The notes under the pieces were generated by a model. It was not told the origin of the DNA. It did not search any database and saw only the letters and a program-made list of their open reading frames with translations. This document shows, in pieces, positions 25,908 to 35,856 of a stretch of 40,786 nt of DNA; the first letter of the stretch is position 1; the number at the start of each line of letters is the position of its first letter. Made by a program: the position numbers and the translations under genes. The DNA comes from Parabacteroides sp. ZJ-118 (GTDB lineage: Bacteria > Bacteroidota > Bacteroidia > Bacteroidales > Tannerellaceae): the NCBI RefSeq assembly GCF_011038785.1, contig NZ_JAAKDT010000032.1:1-40786 (forward strand). Direction: 5' to 3'.

Positions 25908-27074
25908 TCACAGGGAGCGGGCGATGCCCATCTCCAATCCCCGCAGCTCGGCCAGGCCTCGTAAACGCCCGATGCAGGAGTAGCCCGGGTTGGTTTTCTT
26001 CCTCAGGTCGTCTATCATTTGATGCCCGTGATCCGGTCGCATGGCGATGGAGCATTGGCGGCGCTGTTGCAATTCCAGGAGGGCTTTCATGACGCCGTAC
26101 ATGTCCACGTCGCCCTCCAGGTGATTCGCCTCGAAGAAATTACCCTCCGCGTCTCGCCGCGTGCTGCGGAGATGGACGAAATGGATCCGATCTCCGTGAC
26201 GTTCCATGATCCCGACCAAGTCATTATCGCTCCTGACGCCCAAAGAGCCCGTGCATAGGCAAAGCCCGTTGCTGGGATTCGGCACGGCCTCTGTCAGTTT
26301 CCGGAAATCCGCTTCCGTGCTCAGTACGCGGGGAAGCCCGAGGATGGGATAGGGGGGATCATCCGGATGGATAACGAGCTTGACACCGGCCTCGTCCGCC
26401 ACGGGAGCGATTTCCCGTAAGAAATAGATCAGGTTCGAGCGAAGCCTCTCCGCGTCGATGCCTTTATAACGGCCCAACGCCTCCCTGAGCTGCTCGATCG
26501 TGAACGTCTCTTCCGAGCCGGGCAGCCCGGCGATCACATTGCGAACCAGCTGCTGCCGCTCTTCCTCGCTCATCGCGTCATAGCGTGCCTTGGCCCTCGC
26601 CTTGTCCGCCTCCGTATATTCGGCTTCCGCCTCCGGTCGTCTCAATAGGAATAAGTCGAACGCCATAAAAGCCGCGCGCTCAAAGCGCAGGGCCTTGGAG
26701 CCATCCGGCATTGCGTAAGCCAAATCGGTACGGGTCCAGTCCAATACCGGCATGAAGTTGTAGGTGACTATCCGGATGTCGCATGCGCCCAGGTTCCGGA
26801 TGCTTTGTTTGTAGTTCTCGATATAGGTTTGAAAATTCCCGGTTCGTGTCTTGATATGCTCGTGCACGGGTACGCTCTCAACCACGCTCCACCGTAATCC
26901 GGCGGACTCGATCAAAGCCTTCCGCTTTTGAATCTCTTCCGTAGTCCAAACCTCCCCGTTCGGGATATGGTGCAACGCGTTTACGATACCGGTGGCACCC
27001 GCCTGGCGGATGTCCCAAAGGTTGACAGGATCATTCGGTCCATACCAACGCCAAGTTTGTTCACATAGATACAT
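25908..27074 (-). CDS. uxuA: Mannonate dehydratase
   Basis: UxuA removes water from D-mannonate to give 2-keto-3-deoxygluconate in glucuronate breakdown. The 388-residue product has the family opening [20 protein letters not shown], the motif [38 protein letters not shown] in the middle, and the late [10 protein letters not shown] and MRPDHGHQ motifs with metal-binding His and Asp. The length is normal for the long UxuA form. It is the last gene of the minus-strand operon, 91 bases after the SDR gene, with a GC-rich hairpin in that gap. Confidence 0.97.
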   Translation of the reverse strand: MYLCEQTWRWYGPNDPVNLWDIRQAGATGIVNALHHIPNGEVWTTEEIQKRKALIESAGLRWSVVESVPVHEHIKTRTGNFQTYIENYKQSIRNLGACDIRIVTYNFMPVLDWTRTDLAYAMPDGSKALRFERAAFMAFDLFLLRRPEAEAEYTEADKARAKARYDAMSEEERQQLVRNVIAGLPGSEETFTIEQLREALGRYKGIDAERLRSNLIYFLREIAPVADEAGVKLVIHPDDPPYPILGLPRVLSTEADFRKLTEAVPNPSNGLCLCTGSLGVRSDNDLVGIMERHGDRIHFVHLRSTRRDAEGNFFEANHLEGDVDMYGVMKALLELQQRRQCSIAMRPDHGHQMIDDLRKKTNPGYSCIGRLRGLAELRGLEMGIARSL

Positions 27075-27100
27075 AATGAATACGATTTAAATGGATCCCT

Positions 27101-27145
27101 GTGCCAATACGCCCGTGCGGTCTGACGCGCGCGGCCGGTTGGCAC
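27101..27145. other. GC-rich inverted repeat between the SDR gene and uxuA
   Basis: GTGCCAA (27101-27107) and TTGGCAC (27139-27145) are perfect inverted repeats flanking a 31-base GC-rich core that can pair further with internal loops. In the minus-strand mRNA it lies between the two genes. Confidence 0.5.
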
Positions 27146-27165
27146 GTGGGGTACATGGTACAAGG

Positions 27166-27978
27166 TTAGATGGAGAAGGCGTCGAAGCCTCCGTCTATGG
27201 GGATCACGGTGCCGGTCACGAATGCGGAGGCGTCGCTCGCCAGCCATTGCAAGGTCCCGAGCAACTCCTCCGGTTTCCCCAAGCGGCGGAATGGCGTGTG
27301 CGCGACGATCGTCGTGCGTCGCTCGCTGGGGGATCCATCCGGGTTGCTCATCAAGGCCCGGTTTTGCTCGGTAAGGAAGAATCCCGGTGCCATGGCGTTC
27401 ACTCGCAGGCCCTCCCCGAACTTAATGGCCAACTCCCCGGCCATATATCGCGTGAAATTGTTGATAGCGGCTTTCGCGCATCCATAGCCAACCACGCGCG
27501 TCAACGGACGTAGGGAGGATTCGGACGAGAGGTTGATAATGCTTCCTTTCCCTTGCCTGGCCATGACCTCGGCGAAGGCCATCGTCGGTAGTACGGTCCC
27601 GAACAGGTTCAGGTCCACGACCGCCCGGAACGCGTCGATATCCAGATCAAAGATCGTCTTGTCGGGAGGAATCGTCGCCCCGGCTTGGTTGCCGCCCGCC
27701 AAATTGACTAACACATCAATCTTCCCGTATGCTTTCAAAATCGCTTGTTTGTTTCGCTCCAGCAAGGCTTTATCCAATACGTCCGAAACCAGGAATGAGG
27801 CCTTGCCCCCTTCCGCCTCGATCTCACCGGCCAAGGCAGATCCTTTCCGCTCGTTGCGTCCGAGGATTACGACATACGCGCCTTCTCTCGCCAAGTGCTT
27901 GGCCATGCAGGCTCCCAATATGCCATAGCCTCCGGTCAGTAAAATCACTTTCTCTTTTACGCTAAATAAGGAGTTCAT
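27166..27978 (-). CDS. SDR family oxidoreductase, probable mannonate (fructuronate) oxidoreductase
   Basis: The 270-residue product is a classical short-chain dehydrogenase: nucleotide-binding GGYGILG at about 16-22, NLAGG at 92-96, the catalytic Ser near 151, and Tyr165-x3-Lys169 (YGCAK). Next to uxuA, an SDR of this type is the expected replacement for E. coli UxuB, interconverting fructuronate and mannonate with NAD(P)H; it is not homologous to that long-chain enzyme. Its ATG overlaps the stop of the regulator (ATGA). The SDR class is firm, the substrate inferred. Confidence 0.9.
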   Translation of the reverse strand: MNSLFSVKEKVILLTGGYGILGACMAKHLAREGAYVVILGRNERKGSALAGEIEAEGGKASFLVSDVLDKALLERNKQAILKAYGKIDVLVNLAGGNQAGATIPPDKTIFDLDIDAFRAVVDLNLFGTVLPTMAFAEVMARQGKGSIINLSSESSLRPLTRVVGYGCAKAAINNFTRYMAGELAIKFGEGLRVNAMAPGFFLTEQNRALMSNPDGSPSERRTTIVAHTPFRRLGKPEELLGTLQWLASDASAFVTGTVIPIDGGFDAFSI

Positions 27979-29039
27979 CAGATATAATTATTATAGTATC
28001 GTATATTTTCCTTTACCAAGATATCGATCGGCATATAATTGGCAGGCTCCGGTTTTTCCTTAAGAATCAGATGTCTGAAGAGCGCCTTGATACAATGATA
28101 TCCTTGTACTTCAGGCCGTTGGGCTATCAAATGCGTGATCAAGCCGTTTTCCAGATAACGGACGTTCGGTTCGATCACGTCGTAGCCAAGAAGCTTGAAA
28201 GGATAGTCCGGCCGTTCGCCGCTCAGATAATCTCCGATGAAATGGGCCCTCGAGTTAAAGATGATGCCGATCCCTACTTGAGGATATTTCTCGAAGAAAG
28301 CATTCAGTAGCCTCCTATTCTCTTCCCGGTCATCTGCGTGCACATGCTGCAAATGAATCTTCCCCTTGAACGGAGTATGGGCCAGGTAATCCCGGAATCC
28401 CTCCTCTCGCTTCTGCACTTGCGTAGAGCATGAGTCTCCCTTGCGGGTGAAGCGGAAAATCACCAAGTCGTCCTTCCGCCGGATTTGCCCGAACAAAAGG
28501 CGTCCCGCTATATACCCCGAATCATACGAATGCGTTCCGTAATAAGAGATGCAATTCGTGTGTTCGATAAACGAATCGATCAATACATAAGGGATCCCTT
28601 TCCGGTCCAGCCGTCGGGTCAGGGTCAAGACGCTTTGCTTGAATAATGTGGCGATGATAACCCCTTGGCAATCCGCGGTCTCCATCCTTGGGATTAGCTC
28701 GTCGAAACTGCCGCTGTCGTATTGGTCAAAATGGATTTGCTCGACATCGATGTTATAGCTGAATAATTCCCGTTCCGCTTTCTCGATTCCTTGGCTCAGT
28801 TTCGCCCAGTATTCCCCTTCGTGGAAAGAAGGGATCAAAGCGATGAGATGATAGTTTTTCTTCAACGCCAAAGAACGGGCTATCAGGTTGGGTTGATAGT
28901 CAATTTCCTTCAAGACGTTCTCCACCCTTTTCCGTGCCTCCTCCGATACCCTTCCCCGCTTATGTAAAACGCGGTCCACCGTACCGGTCGATACACCGGA
29001 TAATTCGGCGATATCTTTTATCCTGTAATTTTTATTCAT
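27978..29039 (-). CDS. LacI-family regulator, probably of hexuronate use
   Basis: The chosen ATG at 29039 gives 353 residues. Residues 3-50 are a LacI-type helix-turn-helix with hinge (IKDIAELSGVSTGTVDRVLH, then YQPN). The rest is a periplasmic-binding-protein-like sensor domain. In Bacteroidetes such proteins usually act on neighbouring sugar genes, so a hexuronate or its breakdown product is the likely signal. The frame is open to 29126, but that part overlaps the upstream membrane protein gene. Start and end both overlap neighbours by 4 bases (ATGA), a tightly coupled operon. Confidence 0.92.
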   Translation of the reverse strand: MNKNYRIKDIAELSGVSTGTVDRVLHKRGRVSEEARKRVENVLKEIDYQPNLIARSLALKKNYHLIALIPSFHEGEYWAKLSQGIEKAERELFSYNIDVEQIHFDQYDSGSFDELIPRMETADCQGVIIATLFKQSVLTLTRRLDRKGIPYVLIDSFIEHTNCISYYGTHSYDSGYIAGRLLFGQIRRKDDLVIFRFTRKGDSCSTQVQKREEGFRDYLAHTPFKGKIHLQHVHADDREENRRLLNAFFEKYPQVGIGIIFNSRAHFIGDYLSGERPDYPFKLLGYDVIEPNVRYLENGLITHLIAQRPEVQGYHCIKALFRHLILKEKPEPANYMPIDILVKENIRYYNNYI

Positions 29040-29647
29040 GGTATAGATAATTTCCGGAAAACGTAGCCATACATCATACAGACAAGGGGAGCGGCGACGA
29101 AAATTCCGATACCGAACAAGATGCATCCCAATATCAGGATCCCGATCATGACCAACGCCAGCATGAGCAGAGGCAATCCTTGTCCTTTCGTAATCTCCCA
29201 GCTCTTACGCAAAGATTCGATGATCCCGGCGTTTTCCTCGACAATAAAAGCTTGGAAGAACTGAAGGCGCAAAGCCAGATAAATACCGGGGATGATAAAA
29301 AAGAAGAACCCCGCCAATACGACAAATCCCGCGATAAGACTCGCGAGAAAGTAGGTGATGATATGCTTTGTCTGTTGTCCATACGCGGAAAATTGAGGCT
29401 CTTCCCCGTCCAGCGCTTGAAATATATTTTTCATGTATCCTAAGGAGAAAATAATGGAGAATGACACGCTGATCACGTTTACGATGATCTTTCCGATAAC
29501 AGAACTTTGCGTGGGCATCGCGAATGCTTCCAGCGTGAAAAACAAAATACAATATCCGATTAATAATCCGGCTAATATCCATAGCTGCGACTTCGTTCCC
29601 CTCCATGCGGTACTGAATACGTCTGATAGCATAAATTTAGATTCCAT
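29036..29647 (-). CDS. Membrane protein of unknown function, first gene of the uxu operon
   Basis: The 203-residue product has about six membrane helices: near 22-42, 55-75, 100-125, 150-180 and so on, with a cytoplasmic segment MKNIFQALDGEEPQFSAYG and a conserved-looking LRKSWEITKGQG. It resembles the DUF975 / glycerophosphodiesterase-membrane-domain proteins of bacteria, whose function is not known. The start at 29647 is chosen because the frame upstream (to 29716) crosses the promoter. The stop overlaps the regulator's ATG by 4 bases. A link to hexuronate is suggested only by position. Confidence 0.8.
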   Translation of the reverse strand: MESKFMLSDVFSTAWRGTKSQLWILAGLLIGYCILFFTLEAFAMPTQSSVIGKIIVNVISVSFSIIFSLGYMKNIFQALDGEEPQFSAYGQQTKHIITYFLASLIAGFVVLAGFFFFIIPGIYLALRLQFFQAFIVEENAGIIESLRKSWEITKGQGLPLLMLALVMIGILILGCILFGIGIFVAAPLVCMMYGYVFRKLSIP

Positions 29648-29679
29648 AACATATAAGATTTGTTTATTGTGCGTGGAGA

Positions 29680-29710
29680 CAAATGTAAAGTATATTGTTG
29701 AAAAAAACAA
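29680..29710 (-). promoter_or_regulatory. Promoter of the uxu operon (minus strand)
   Basis: On the minus strand TTG (29710-29708), 20 bases, then TACATTTG (29687-29680) fit the Bacteroidetes promoter. Transcription would start near 29675, giving a leader of about 28 bases. Confidence 0.65.
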
Positions 29711-29823
29711 TTTCATTTTCGTTTGAAACCAAAAGAGATGTATTTCAACAGGTGCTTCCTTCCAAGCGCTATTAATTTAGGTGAAAAAGATAAGTAGAAA
29801 ACAGAAATCGTGTAAAAAGTTCC

Positions 29824-29831
29824 TACATTTG
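29824..29831 (+). promoter_or_regulatory. Candidate -7 box of the efflux operon
   Basis: TACATTTG matches the consensus, about 120 bases before the first gene. No -33 TTG is seen. The leader 29838-29950 shows no gene. Confidence 0.4.
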
Positions 29832-29950
29832 CGGGGCGAAACGGCGAGTAAAGACCCTGTTGTGTGAATATAGATGTAAACGATCTTCACCTGGGTTGGA
29901 AAGGGAAAGCAACTGGAAAACAGCCTTGATTATATAATTATATACAAAAT

Positions 29951-31162
29951 ATGGATAAACGAATGCTGAAAATTACGATTACTCAGTTAAGGCAGATCGC
30001 GTTGTTCGCGGTGGGTATGTCTTTATTAACTGCCTGTGGAAACAGTCAGGGTGGTACGAAATTAGGGGATGCTGAGTTCGCTGTTATGGCGGTCAATTCG
30101 ACGACCAGCGACCAAACAACATCTTATCCGGCTACCATCAAAGGTACGCAGGATATTGAAGTTCGTCCTCAAGTTTCCGGATTTATCGTGAAATTATGTG
30201 TGGATGAGGGGGCTACGGTCCGTAAAGGACAAGCGTTGTTCCAAATTGATCCTACGCAGTACGCGGCCGCTGTAGGTCAGGCCAAGGCCGCGGTCGAGAT
30301 GGCTAAGGCAAACGTAAGTACTTTAACATTGACCGAGAAGAACAAGAAAACTTTATTTGACCAAAAAATCATCAGTGATTTCGAGTATCAGACTGCCGTG
30401 AACCAGCTGATGTCGGCAAAAGCGAGTTTGGCGCAGGCGGAGGCCCAATGGGTTAGCGCTAACCAGAACCTGTCTTTCTGTACGGTTACAAGTCCCTCGA
30501 ACGGCGTTGTCGGCACATTCCCGTATCGTGTAGGTAGCTTGGTAAGCGCTTCGATCGCTCAACCGTTGACTACTGTATCCGAAATCGGTGACATGTATGT
30601 GTATTTCTCGATGACGGAAAAAGAGCTATTGGCATTGACGAGAGCCAGTGGTACCTTGAAAGAGCAATTAGAGAAGATGCCGGCCGTGAGATTGCGATTG
30701 GCGGATGGTTCCACTTACCGGAATGAGGGTAAGATTGATGCGGTAAGTGGTGTTATCGATCAATCTACGGGTTCTGTAAGTATGCGTGCCATATTCTCTA
30801 ACGCGGAAAATATCCTGCGAAGCGGTGGTACGGGCAATATCATCTTCCCGTATACGATGAATGATATCATTATGATCCCCCAATCGGCCACCGTGGAGAT
30901 CCAAGATAAGAAATTCGTATTCGTATTGCAGCCTGATAATACCGTGAAGAACACCGAGATCAAGGTCTCTCATTTGAATGATGGCAAAAATTATCTGGTG
31001 ACGGAAGGCTTGAAGTCCGGCGATAAGATCGTCGTGGAAGGCGTACAGCTTTTGAAAGACGGCCAGGAGATCCAGCCGATTACTCGTGAGCAGCAAAAGG
31101 CAAAATTTGAGCAGGCCTTGAAAGACCAGCATGACGGTAATTTGCAGACTGCTTTTAATTAA
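29951..31162 (+). CDS. RND efflux periplasmic adaptor (membrane fusion) lipoprotein
   Basis: The 403-residue product has a lipoprotein signal (hydrophobic then LLTAC at about 25-29) and the MFP fold: lipoyl half VRPQVSGFIVKLCVDEGATVRKGQALFQIDPTQY, partly quoted, a helical hairpin at about 105-165, and a beta-barrel with ITVTSPSNGVVGTFPYRVG-like text. It links the inner-membrane pump with the outer-membrane channel. It precedes the RND permease by 54 bases. Substrates cannot be read from sequence. Confidence 0.94.
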   Translation: MDKRMLKITITQLRQIALFAVGMSLLTACGNSQGGTKLGDAEFAVMAVNSTTSDQTTSYPATIKGTQDIEVRPQVSGFIVKLCVDEGATVRKGQALFQIDPTQYAAAVGQAKAAVEMAKANVSTLTLTEKNKKTLFDQKIISDFEYQTAVNQLMSAKASLAQAEAQWVSANQNLSFCTVTSPSNGVVGTFPYRVGSLVSASIAQPLTTVSEIGDMYVYFSMTEKELLALTRASGTLKEQLEKMPAVRLRLADGSTYRNEGKIDAVSGVIDQSTGSVSMRAIFSNAENILRSGGTGNIIFPYTMNDIIMIPQSATVEIQDKKFVFVLQPDNTVKNTEIKVSHLNDGKNYLVTEGLKSGDKIVVEGVQLLKDGQEIQPITREQQKAKFEQALKDQHDGNLQTAFN

Positions 31163-31216
31163 ATAGGTATATAGAATAAGACAAATATTCGCTTTTGTCG
31201 AGTAAAAAAGAAAGAT

Positions 31217-34200
31217 ATGAAATTAGATAGATTTATAAACCGCCCGGTGCTCTCCACGGTGATTTCCATCTTGATTGTCATCTTGGGTTTTCTAGGCTTG
31301 ATCTCCCTGCCGATCACCCAATATCCGGATATCGCCCCTCCAACCGTTTCGGTAAGGGCGACTTATACGGGTGCCAACGCGCAGACCGTATTGAATAGTG
31401 TGATCGCACCTTTGGAAGACCAGATCAATGGTGTCGAGAACATGATGTATATGAGTTCCAATGCCTCTAATAATGGTTCCGCGGATATCTCCATTTACTT
31501 TAAGCAAGGAACGGACCCGGACATGGCGGCTGTCAATGTGCAGAACCGTGTATCTATGGCACAAGGCTTGCTGCCTGCCGAGGTGACGCAGATTGGTGTG
31601 ACGACCCAGAAACGTCAGAACTCGATGTTGTTGGTTTTCTCCGTATATGCGGAAGATGATCGTTATGACTCAGAGTTCCTTGAGAATTACGCGAAGATTA
31701 ATTTGATCCCGGAAGTTCAGCGGGTGCCGGGTGTCGGTGATGCCAACGTGTTGGGTACGGACTACTCCATGCGCATCTGGTTGAAACCGAATGTGATGGC
31801 CCAATATAAATTAAGTCCGAGCGACGTAATCGTCGCCTTGTCTGAACAGAATGTTGAGGCCGCTCCGGGTTCGTTCGGCGAGCAAGGAAATCAGTCTTTC
31901 CAATATACGATCCGCTATAAAGGGCGTTTGCAAGAGACGAATGAGTTTGAGCAGATTGTTGTAAAGGCTTTGCCGGATGGAGAGGTCTTGCGCTTGAAAG
32001 ATATCGCCGATATCGAGTTGGGGCGTTTGACCTACAGCTTTGTCAATCGTGTGAATGGTCATGACGCCGTTACTTGTATCGTTTACCAGATGCCGGGGAC
32101 CAACGCTACGGAGACAATTAGTAACATTGAAACCTTGCTGGAGGAAACCCAGTTGACAATGCCCCCCGGAATGAAGGTGAATGTTTCCATGAATGCCAAT
32201 GACTTCTTGTTCGCTTCCATCCATGAGGTAATCAAGACTTTGTTGGAGGCGTTCGTATTGGTGTTTATCGTGGTATATGTGTTCTTGCAGGATTTGCGTT
32301 CCACGTTGATTCCGGCTATCGCTATCCCGGTTGCCTTGATCGGAACTTTCTTTGTATTGTCCTTGATCGGATTCAGTATCAACTTGTTGACTCTTTGCGC
32401 TATGGTACTTGCCATCGCGATTGTGGTCGATGATGCGATCGTCGTCGTCGAGGGTGTCCATGCCAAGTTGGACCAGGGATACAAGTCGGCGAAACTCGCT
32501 TCTATCGATGCCATGAGTGAGTTGGGTGGCGCTATCATCTCCATTACGTTAGTCATGATGTCCGTGTTTATCCCCGTAAGTTTCATGGGAGGTACGGCCG
32601 GAACATTCTATCGCCAGTTCGGTCTGACGATGGCGATCGCTATCGGTTTGTCCGCGTTGAATGCCTTGACATTGAGTCCCGCTTTGTGCGCGATCTTCCT
32701 GAAGCCGCATGATGAGGGACATGGCGAGAAGAAATCCACATTCGTCTCCCGTTTTCATACCTCATTCAACGCGGCATACGACTCCTTGCTGAATAAGTAT
32801 AAGAAACAGGTCGTATTCTTTATCCAGAGGAAATGGCTTTCATTCGGTATTGTCGCCGGTTGTATCGCCGTATTGGTATTCTTGATGCAGGTTACGCCTA
32901 CCGGAATGGTGCCGAACGAGGATACGGGTACGATCATGGGTGCCGTTACATTGCCGCCGGGAACTTCTCAGGAACGCACCTATGAGGTAGTGAATAAGGT
33001 TGATAGTTTGATCGCGGCGGATCCGGCGGTAGAGTCGCGTACGGCGGTTGTCGGTTTCAGCTTTATCGGTGGTCAGGGACCTTCTTACGGTTCATTCATC
33101 ATCAAGCTGAAAGATTGGGAGGAACGTTCCATGATGCAAAACTCCGATATTGTATATGGCAGTTTGTTCATGCGTGCCCAAAAGGTCGTGAAAGACGCTC
33201 AGGTATTGTTCTTTACGCCGCCTATGATCCCGGGTTACTCCGCGTCCAGTGATATTGAGTTGAATATGCAGGATAAGACCGGTGGCAACTTGGATCGTTT
33301 CTTTGACATCTCCAAGGAATATATGGCCGCGTTGACGGAACGTCCGGAGATCAAGTCCGCTCAATCTACGTTTAACCCGAACTTCCCGCAATATGAGATC
33401 GATATTGACGCTGCCGCTTGTAAGAAAGCCGGTATCAGTCCAAAGGATATCTTGTCTACCTTGCAGGGATATTATGGCGGTTTGTATGCCTCTAACTTCA
33501 ACCGTTTCGGTAAGATGTACCGTGTAATGGTGCAAGCGGATCCTGATTTGCGTAAGAATATGGAGTCCATGAAGAACATCAAGGTAAAGAGCGGTAACGA
33601 TATGGCTCCGATCTCCCAATTCATTACGATGAAGAAGGTATACGGTCCGGATATTATCAGCCGTTTTAACATGTATACCGCTATCAAGGTCATGGTCGCT
33701 CCGGCAGATGGTTATACCAGTGGGCAGGCGTTGAAGGCGATCGATGAGGTGGCAAAGACAACACTTCCGGCAGGTTTCGACTATGAGTTAGGAGGTATGG
33801 CACGCGAGGAGGCAAGTACGAGTGGCAGTACGACGGCCTTGATCTTCTTGTTGTGTTTCCTATTCGTTTACCTATTGCTGAGTGCCCAGTATGAAAGTTA
33901 TATCCTTCCTTTGTCCGTATTGCTCTCCGTGCCGTTCGGTTTGATGGGTAGTTTCTTGTTCGTCCAGGGCTGGGCCGCGTTAGGAAATATCCCGGCGTTG
34001 CAGATGATCGTGGGAACCATGTCTAACAATATCTATATGCAGATCGCCTTGATCATGTTGGTCGGTTTGTTGGCGAAGAATGCCATCTTGATCGTAGAGT
34101 TCGCCTTGGAACGCCGTCGTATGGGCATGAGCATCACATGGGCCGCCGTATTAGGCGCCGCCGCCCGTTTGCGCCCGATATTGATGACCTCATTGGCGAT

Positions 34201-34438
34201 GGTTGTCGGATTGTTACCTATGATGTTCGCGTTCGGAGTAGGAGCACACGGTAACCGTACATTGGGTACAGCGGCTATCGGTGGTATGTTCATCGGTATG
34301 ATCTTCCAGATTTTTATCGTTCCGGTTTTGTTTGTGGTATTCCAGTACTTGCAGGAGAAATTCAAGCCGATCGAATGGGAAGATTTGGATAACAGCGATA
34401 TGAGTACGGAAATAGAACAGTACGCTAAAATAAAATAA
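31217..34438 (+). CDS. RND multidrug efflux permease (AcrB / HAE1 type)
   Basis: The 1073-residue protein has 12 membrane helices in two halves with two large periplasmic loops. The opening RFINRPVLSTVISILIVILG, the SLPITQYPDIAPPTVSVRA segment, the helix-4 Asp pair in AIVVDDAIVVVEGV (proton path) and the C-terminal VGLLAKNAILIVEFALERR all match HAE1 pumps. It uses the proton gradient to expel hydrophobic drugs, bile salts or similar. It lies 3 bases before the channel gene. Confidence 0.97.
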   Translation: MKLDRFINRPVLSTVISILIVILGFLGLISLPITQYPDIAPPTVSVRATYTGANAQTVLNSVIAPLEDQINGVENMMYMSSNASNNGSADISIYFKQGTDPDMAAVNVQNRVSMAQGLLPAEVTQIGVTTQKRQNSMLLVFSVYAEDDRYDSEFLENYAKINLIPEVQRVPGVGDANVLGTDYSMRIWLKPNVMAQYKLSPSDVIVALSEQNVEAAPGSFGEQGNQSFQYTIRYKGRLQETNEFEQIVVKALPDGEVLRLKDIADIELGRLTYSFVNRVNGHDAVTCIVYQMPGTNATETISNIETLLEETQLTMPPGMKVNVSMNANDFLFASIHEVIKTLLEAFVLVFIVVYVFLQDLRSTLIPAIAIPVALIGTFFVLSLIGFSINLLTLCAMVLAIAIVVDDAIVVVEGVHAKLDQGYKSAKLASIDAMSELGGAIISITLVMMSVFIPVSFMGGTAGTFYRQFGLTMAIAIGLSALNALTLSPALCAIFLKPHDEGHGEKKSTFVSRFHTSFNAAYDSLLNKYKKQVVFFIQRKWLSFGIVAGCIAVLVFLMQVTPTGMVPNEDTGTIMGAVTLPPGTSQERTYEVVNKVDSLIAADPAVESRTAVVGFSFIGGQGPSYGSFIIKLKDWEERSMMQNSDIVYGSLFMRAQKVVKDAQVLFFTPPMIPGYSASSDIELNMQDKTGGNLDRFFDISKEYMAALTERPEIKSAQSTFNPNFPQYEIDIDAAACKKAGISPKDILSTLQGYYGGLYASNFNRFGKMYRVMVQADPDLRKNMESMKNIKVKSGNDMAPISQFITMKKVYGPDIISRFNMYTAIKVMVAPADGYTSGQALKAIDEVAKTTLPAGFDYELGGMAREEASTSGSTTALIFLLCFLFVYLLLSAQYESYILPLSVLLSVPFGLMGSFLFVQGWAALGNIPALQMIVGTMSNNIYMQIALIMLVGLLAKNAILIVEFALERRRMGMSITWAAVLGAAARLRPILMTSLAMVVGLLPMMFAFGVGAHGNRTLGTAAIGGMFIGMIFQIFIVPVLFVVFQYLQEKFKPIEWEDLDNSDMSTEIEQYAKIK

Positions 34439-34441
34439 GAG

Positions 34442-35833
34442 ATGACAATGAAGAAACAAATTATATATATGGTATGTGCGACTGCTTTGTTAAGCAGTTG
34501 CCATATCTATAAGGCATACGAGCGTCCGGATTCCATTGATGCGACGGGAATTTATCGTGATCCGGTTTCCGAGACAGATACATTAGCCTCCGCGGATACG
34601 ACCAATATGGGGAACCTGCCTTGGAAGGAAGTTTTTCGTGATCCGAAGTTACAGGTGTTAATCGAGGAGGGATTGGCCAACAATGTAGATATGCAGGCAG
34701 CCGTTCTTCGGGTGGAAGAGGCGAAGGTATTGTTGACTTCCGCCCGTCTGTCTTTTTTGCCTTCTATTAATTTCGCTCCCCAAGGAACGATTACATCGAT
34801 AGGAAATAGCGAATACGTAAAAGCTTACTCAACACCTTTGGTCGCCAGTTGGGAGGTTGACCTATTCGGAAAACTCTTGAATGCGAGCCGCGGCCAAAAA
34901 GCCAACTATCTACAGAGCCAGTATTCCAGGCAGGCCGTTCGCTCTCAATTGATCGGTGGTATAGCGAATACTTATTATACCTTGTTGATGCTTGACCGGC
35001 AGGTGGAAATTACCGCTAAGACGGTTGATATCTATAAAGAGAATGTTCGTGTCATGGAGGCTATGAAGACAGTGGGTATGGCTACCGAGGCTGCCGTGAC
35101 GCAAATGCGTGCCGCTTACCACCAGGTTTCCGCCTCGTTGATCGAGCTGGAGAGTCAGGTGCGTAGCGTGGAAAACTCATTGTCCGTGTTATTGGCCAAG
35201 GCACCTCAACAGATTGATCGGGGTACTTTGGAGGAACAGGTAATGCCGGAGGACATCATGGTGGGTGTGCCTTTGCAATTGTTGGAGAATCGTCCGGACG
35301 TAAAGATCGCGGAGATGACACTTGCCGGCGCCTATTATACGACGAACAAAGCCCGTGCCGCTTTTTATCCGGGATTGAATATCACGGCGACAGCCGGTTG
35401 GACGAATGGTTCAGGCATCTCTGTCGCCAATCCGGGTCAATTTATGTTTCAAGCTTTGGCTTCGTTGGCTCAGCCGATTTTCAACAATGGCAAGTTGGTC
35501 GCTAATTTGAAGGTATCGAAGGCTGAAGAGAAGATCGCTCAAATGCATTATCAGCAGACAATTCTGGAAGCTGGTAAGGAGGTGAGTGATGCTTTACGTC
35601 AGTATGATGCCACGAGCAAGAAACTTGTTCAAGATAGAGCGCAGATCGAGCAGCTAGAGAAAGCGGTGGCTTACACCAGTGCCTTGTTCCAATCAGCTCA
35701 ATCTACTTATTTGGAAATTCTTTCCGCCCAGCAGAGCCTTTTGAGCGCTCAGTTGACGGAAGTGGCCGACAATGTGCAACGTATGCAAGCGGTTGTCAGT
35801 TTATACAGTGCCATCGGTGGTGGTAGAGAATAA
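34442..35833 (+). CDS. Outer-membrane efflux channel lipoprotein (TolC/OprM type)
   Basis: The 463-residue product has a lipoprotein signal (ALLSSC), then two OEP halves with long helices (NNVDMQAAVLRVEEAK, and LQYDATSKKLVQD-like text), the motif LLENRPDVKIAEMTLAGAYY and FNNGKLVANLKVSKA. It forms the trimeric exit duct of the pump. Its ATG is 3 bases after the pump's stop, so translation is coupled, and lpxA follows after 23 bases. Confidence 0.95.
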   Translation: MTMKKQIIYMVCATALLSSCHIYKAYERPDSIDATGIYRDPVSETDTLASADTTNMGNLPWKEVFRDPKLQVLIEEGLANNVDMQAAVLRVEEAKVLLTSARLSFLPSINFAPQGTITSIGNSEYVKAYSTPLVASWEVDLFGKLLNASRGQKANYLQSQYSRQAVRSQLIGGIANTYYTLLMLDRQVEITAKTVDIYKENVRVMEAMKTVGMATEAAVTQMRAAYHQVSASLIELESQVRSVENSLSVLLAKAPQQIDRGTLEEQVMPEDIMVGVPLQLLENRPDVKIAEMTLAGAYYTTNKARAAFYPGLNITATAGWTNGSGISVANPGQFMFQALASLAQPIFNNGKLVANLKVSKAEEKIAQMHYQQTILEAGKEVSDALRQYDATSKKLVQDRAQIEQLEKAVAYTSALFQSAQSTYLEILSAQQSLLSAQLTEVADNVQRMQAVVSLYSAIGGGRE

Positions 35834-35856
35834 TAACCTTTAAATGTAGTAAAGTT

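Noticed and set aside
31811-32461. 216-residue minus-strand ORF, with others at 33092-33619 and 32083-32586
   Set aside because: All are antisense to the RND pump and have no recognisable domains.
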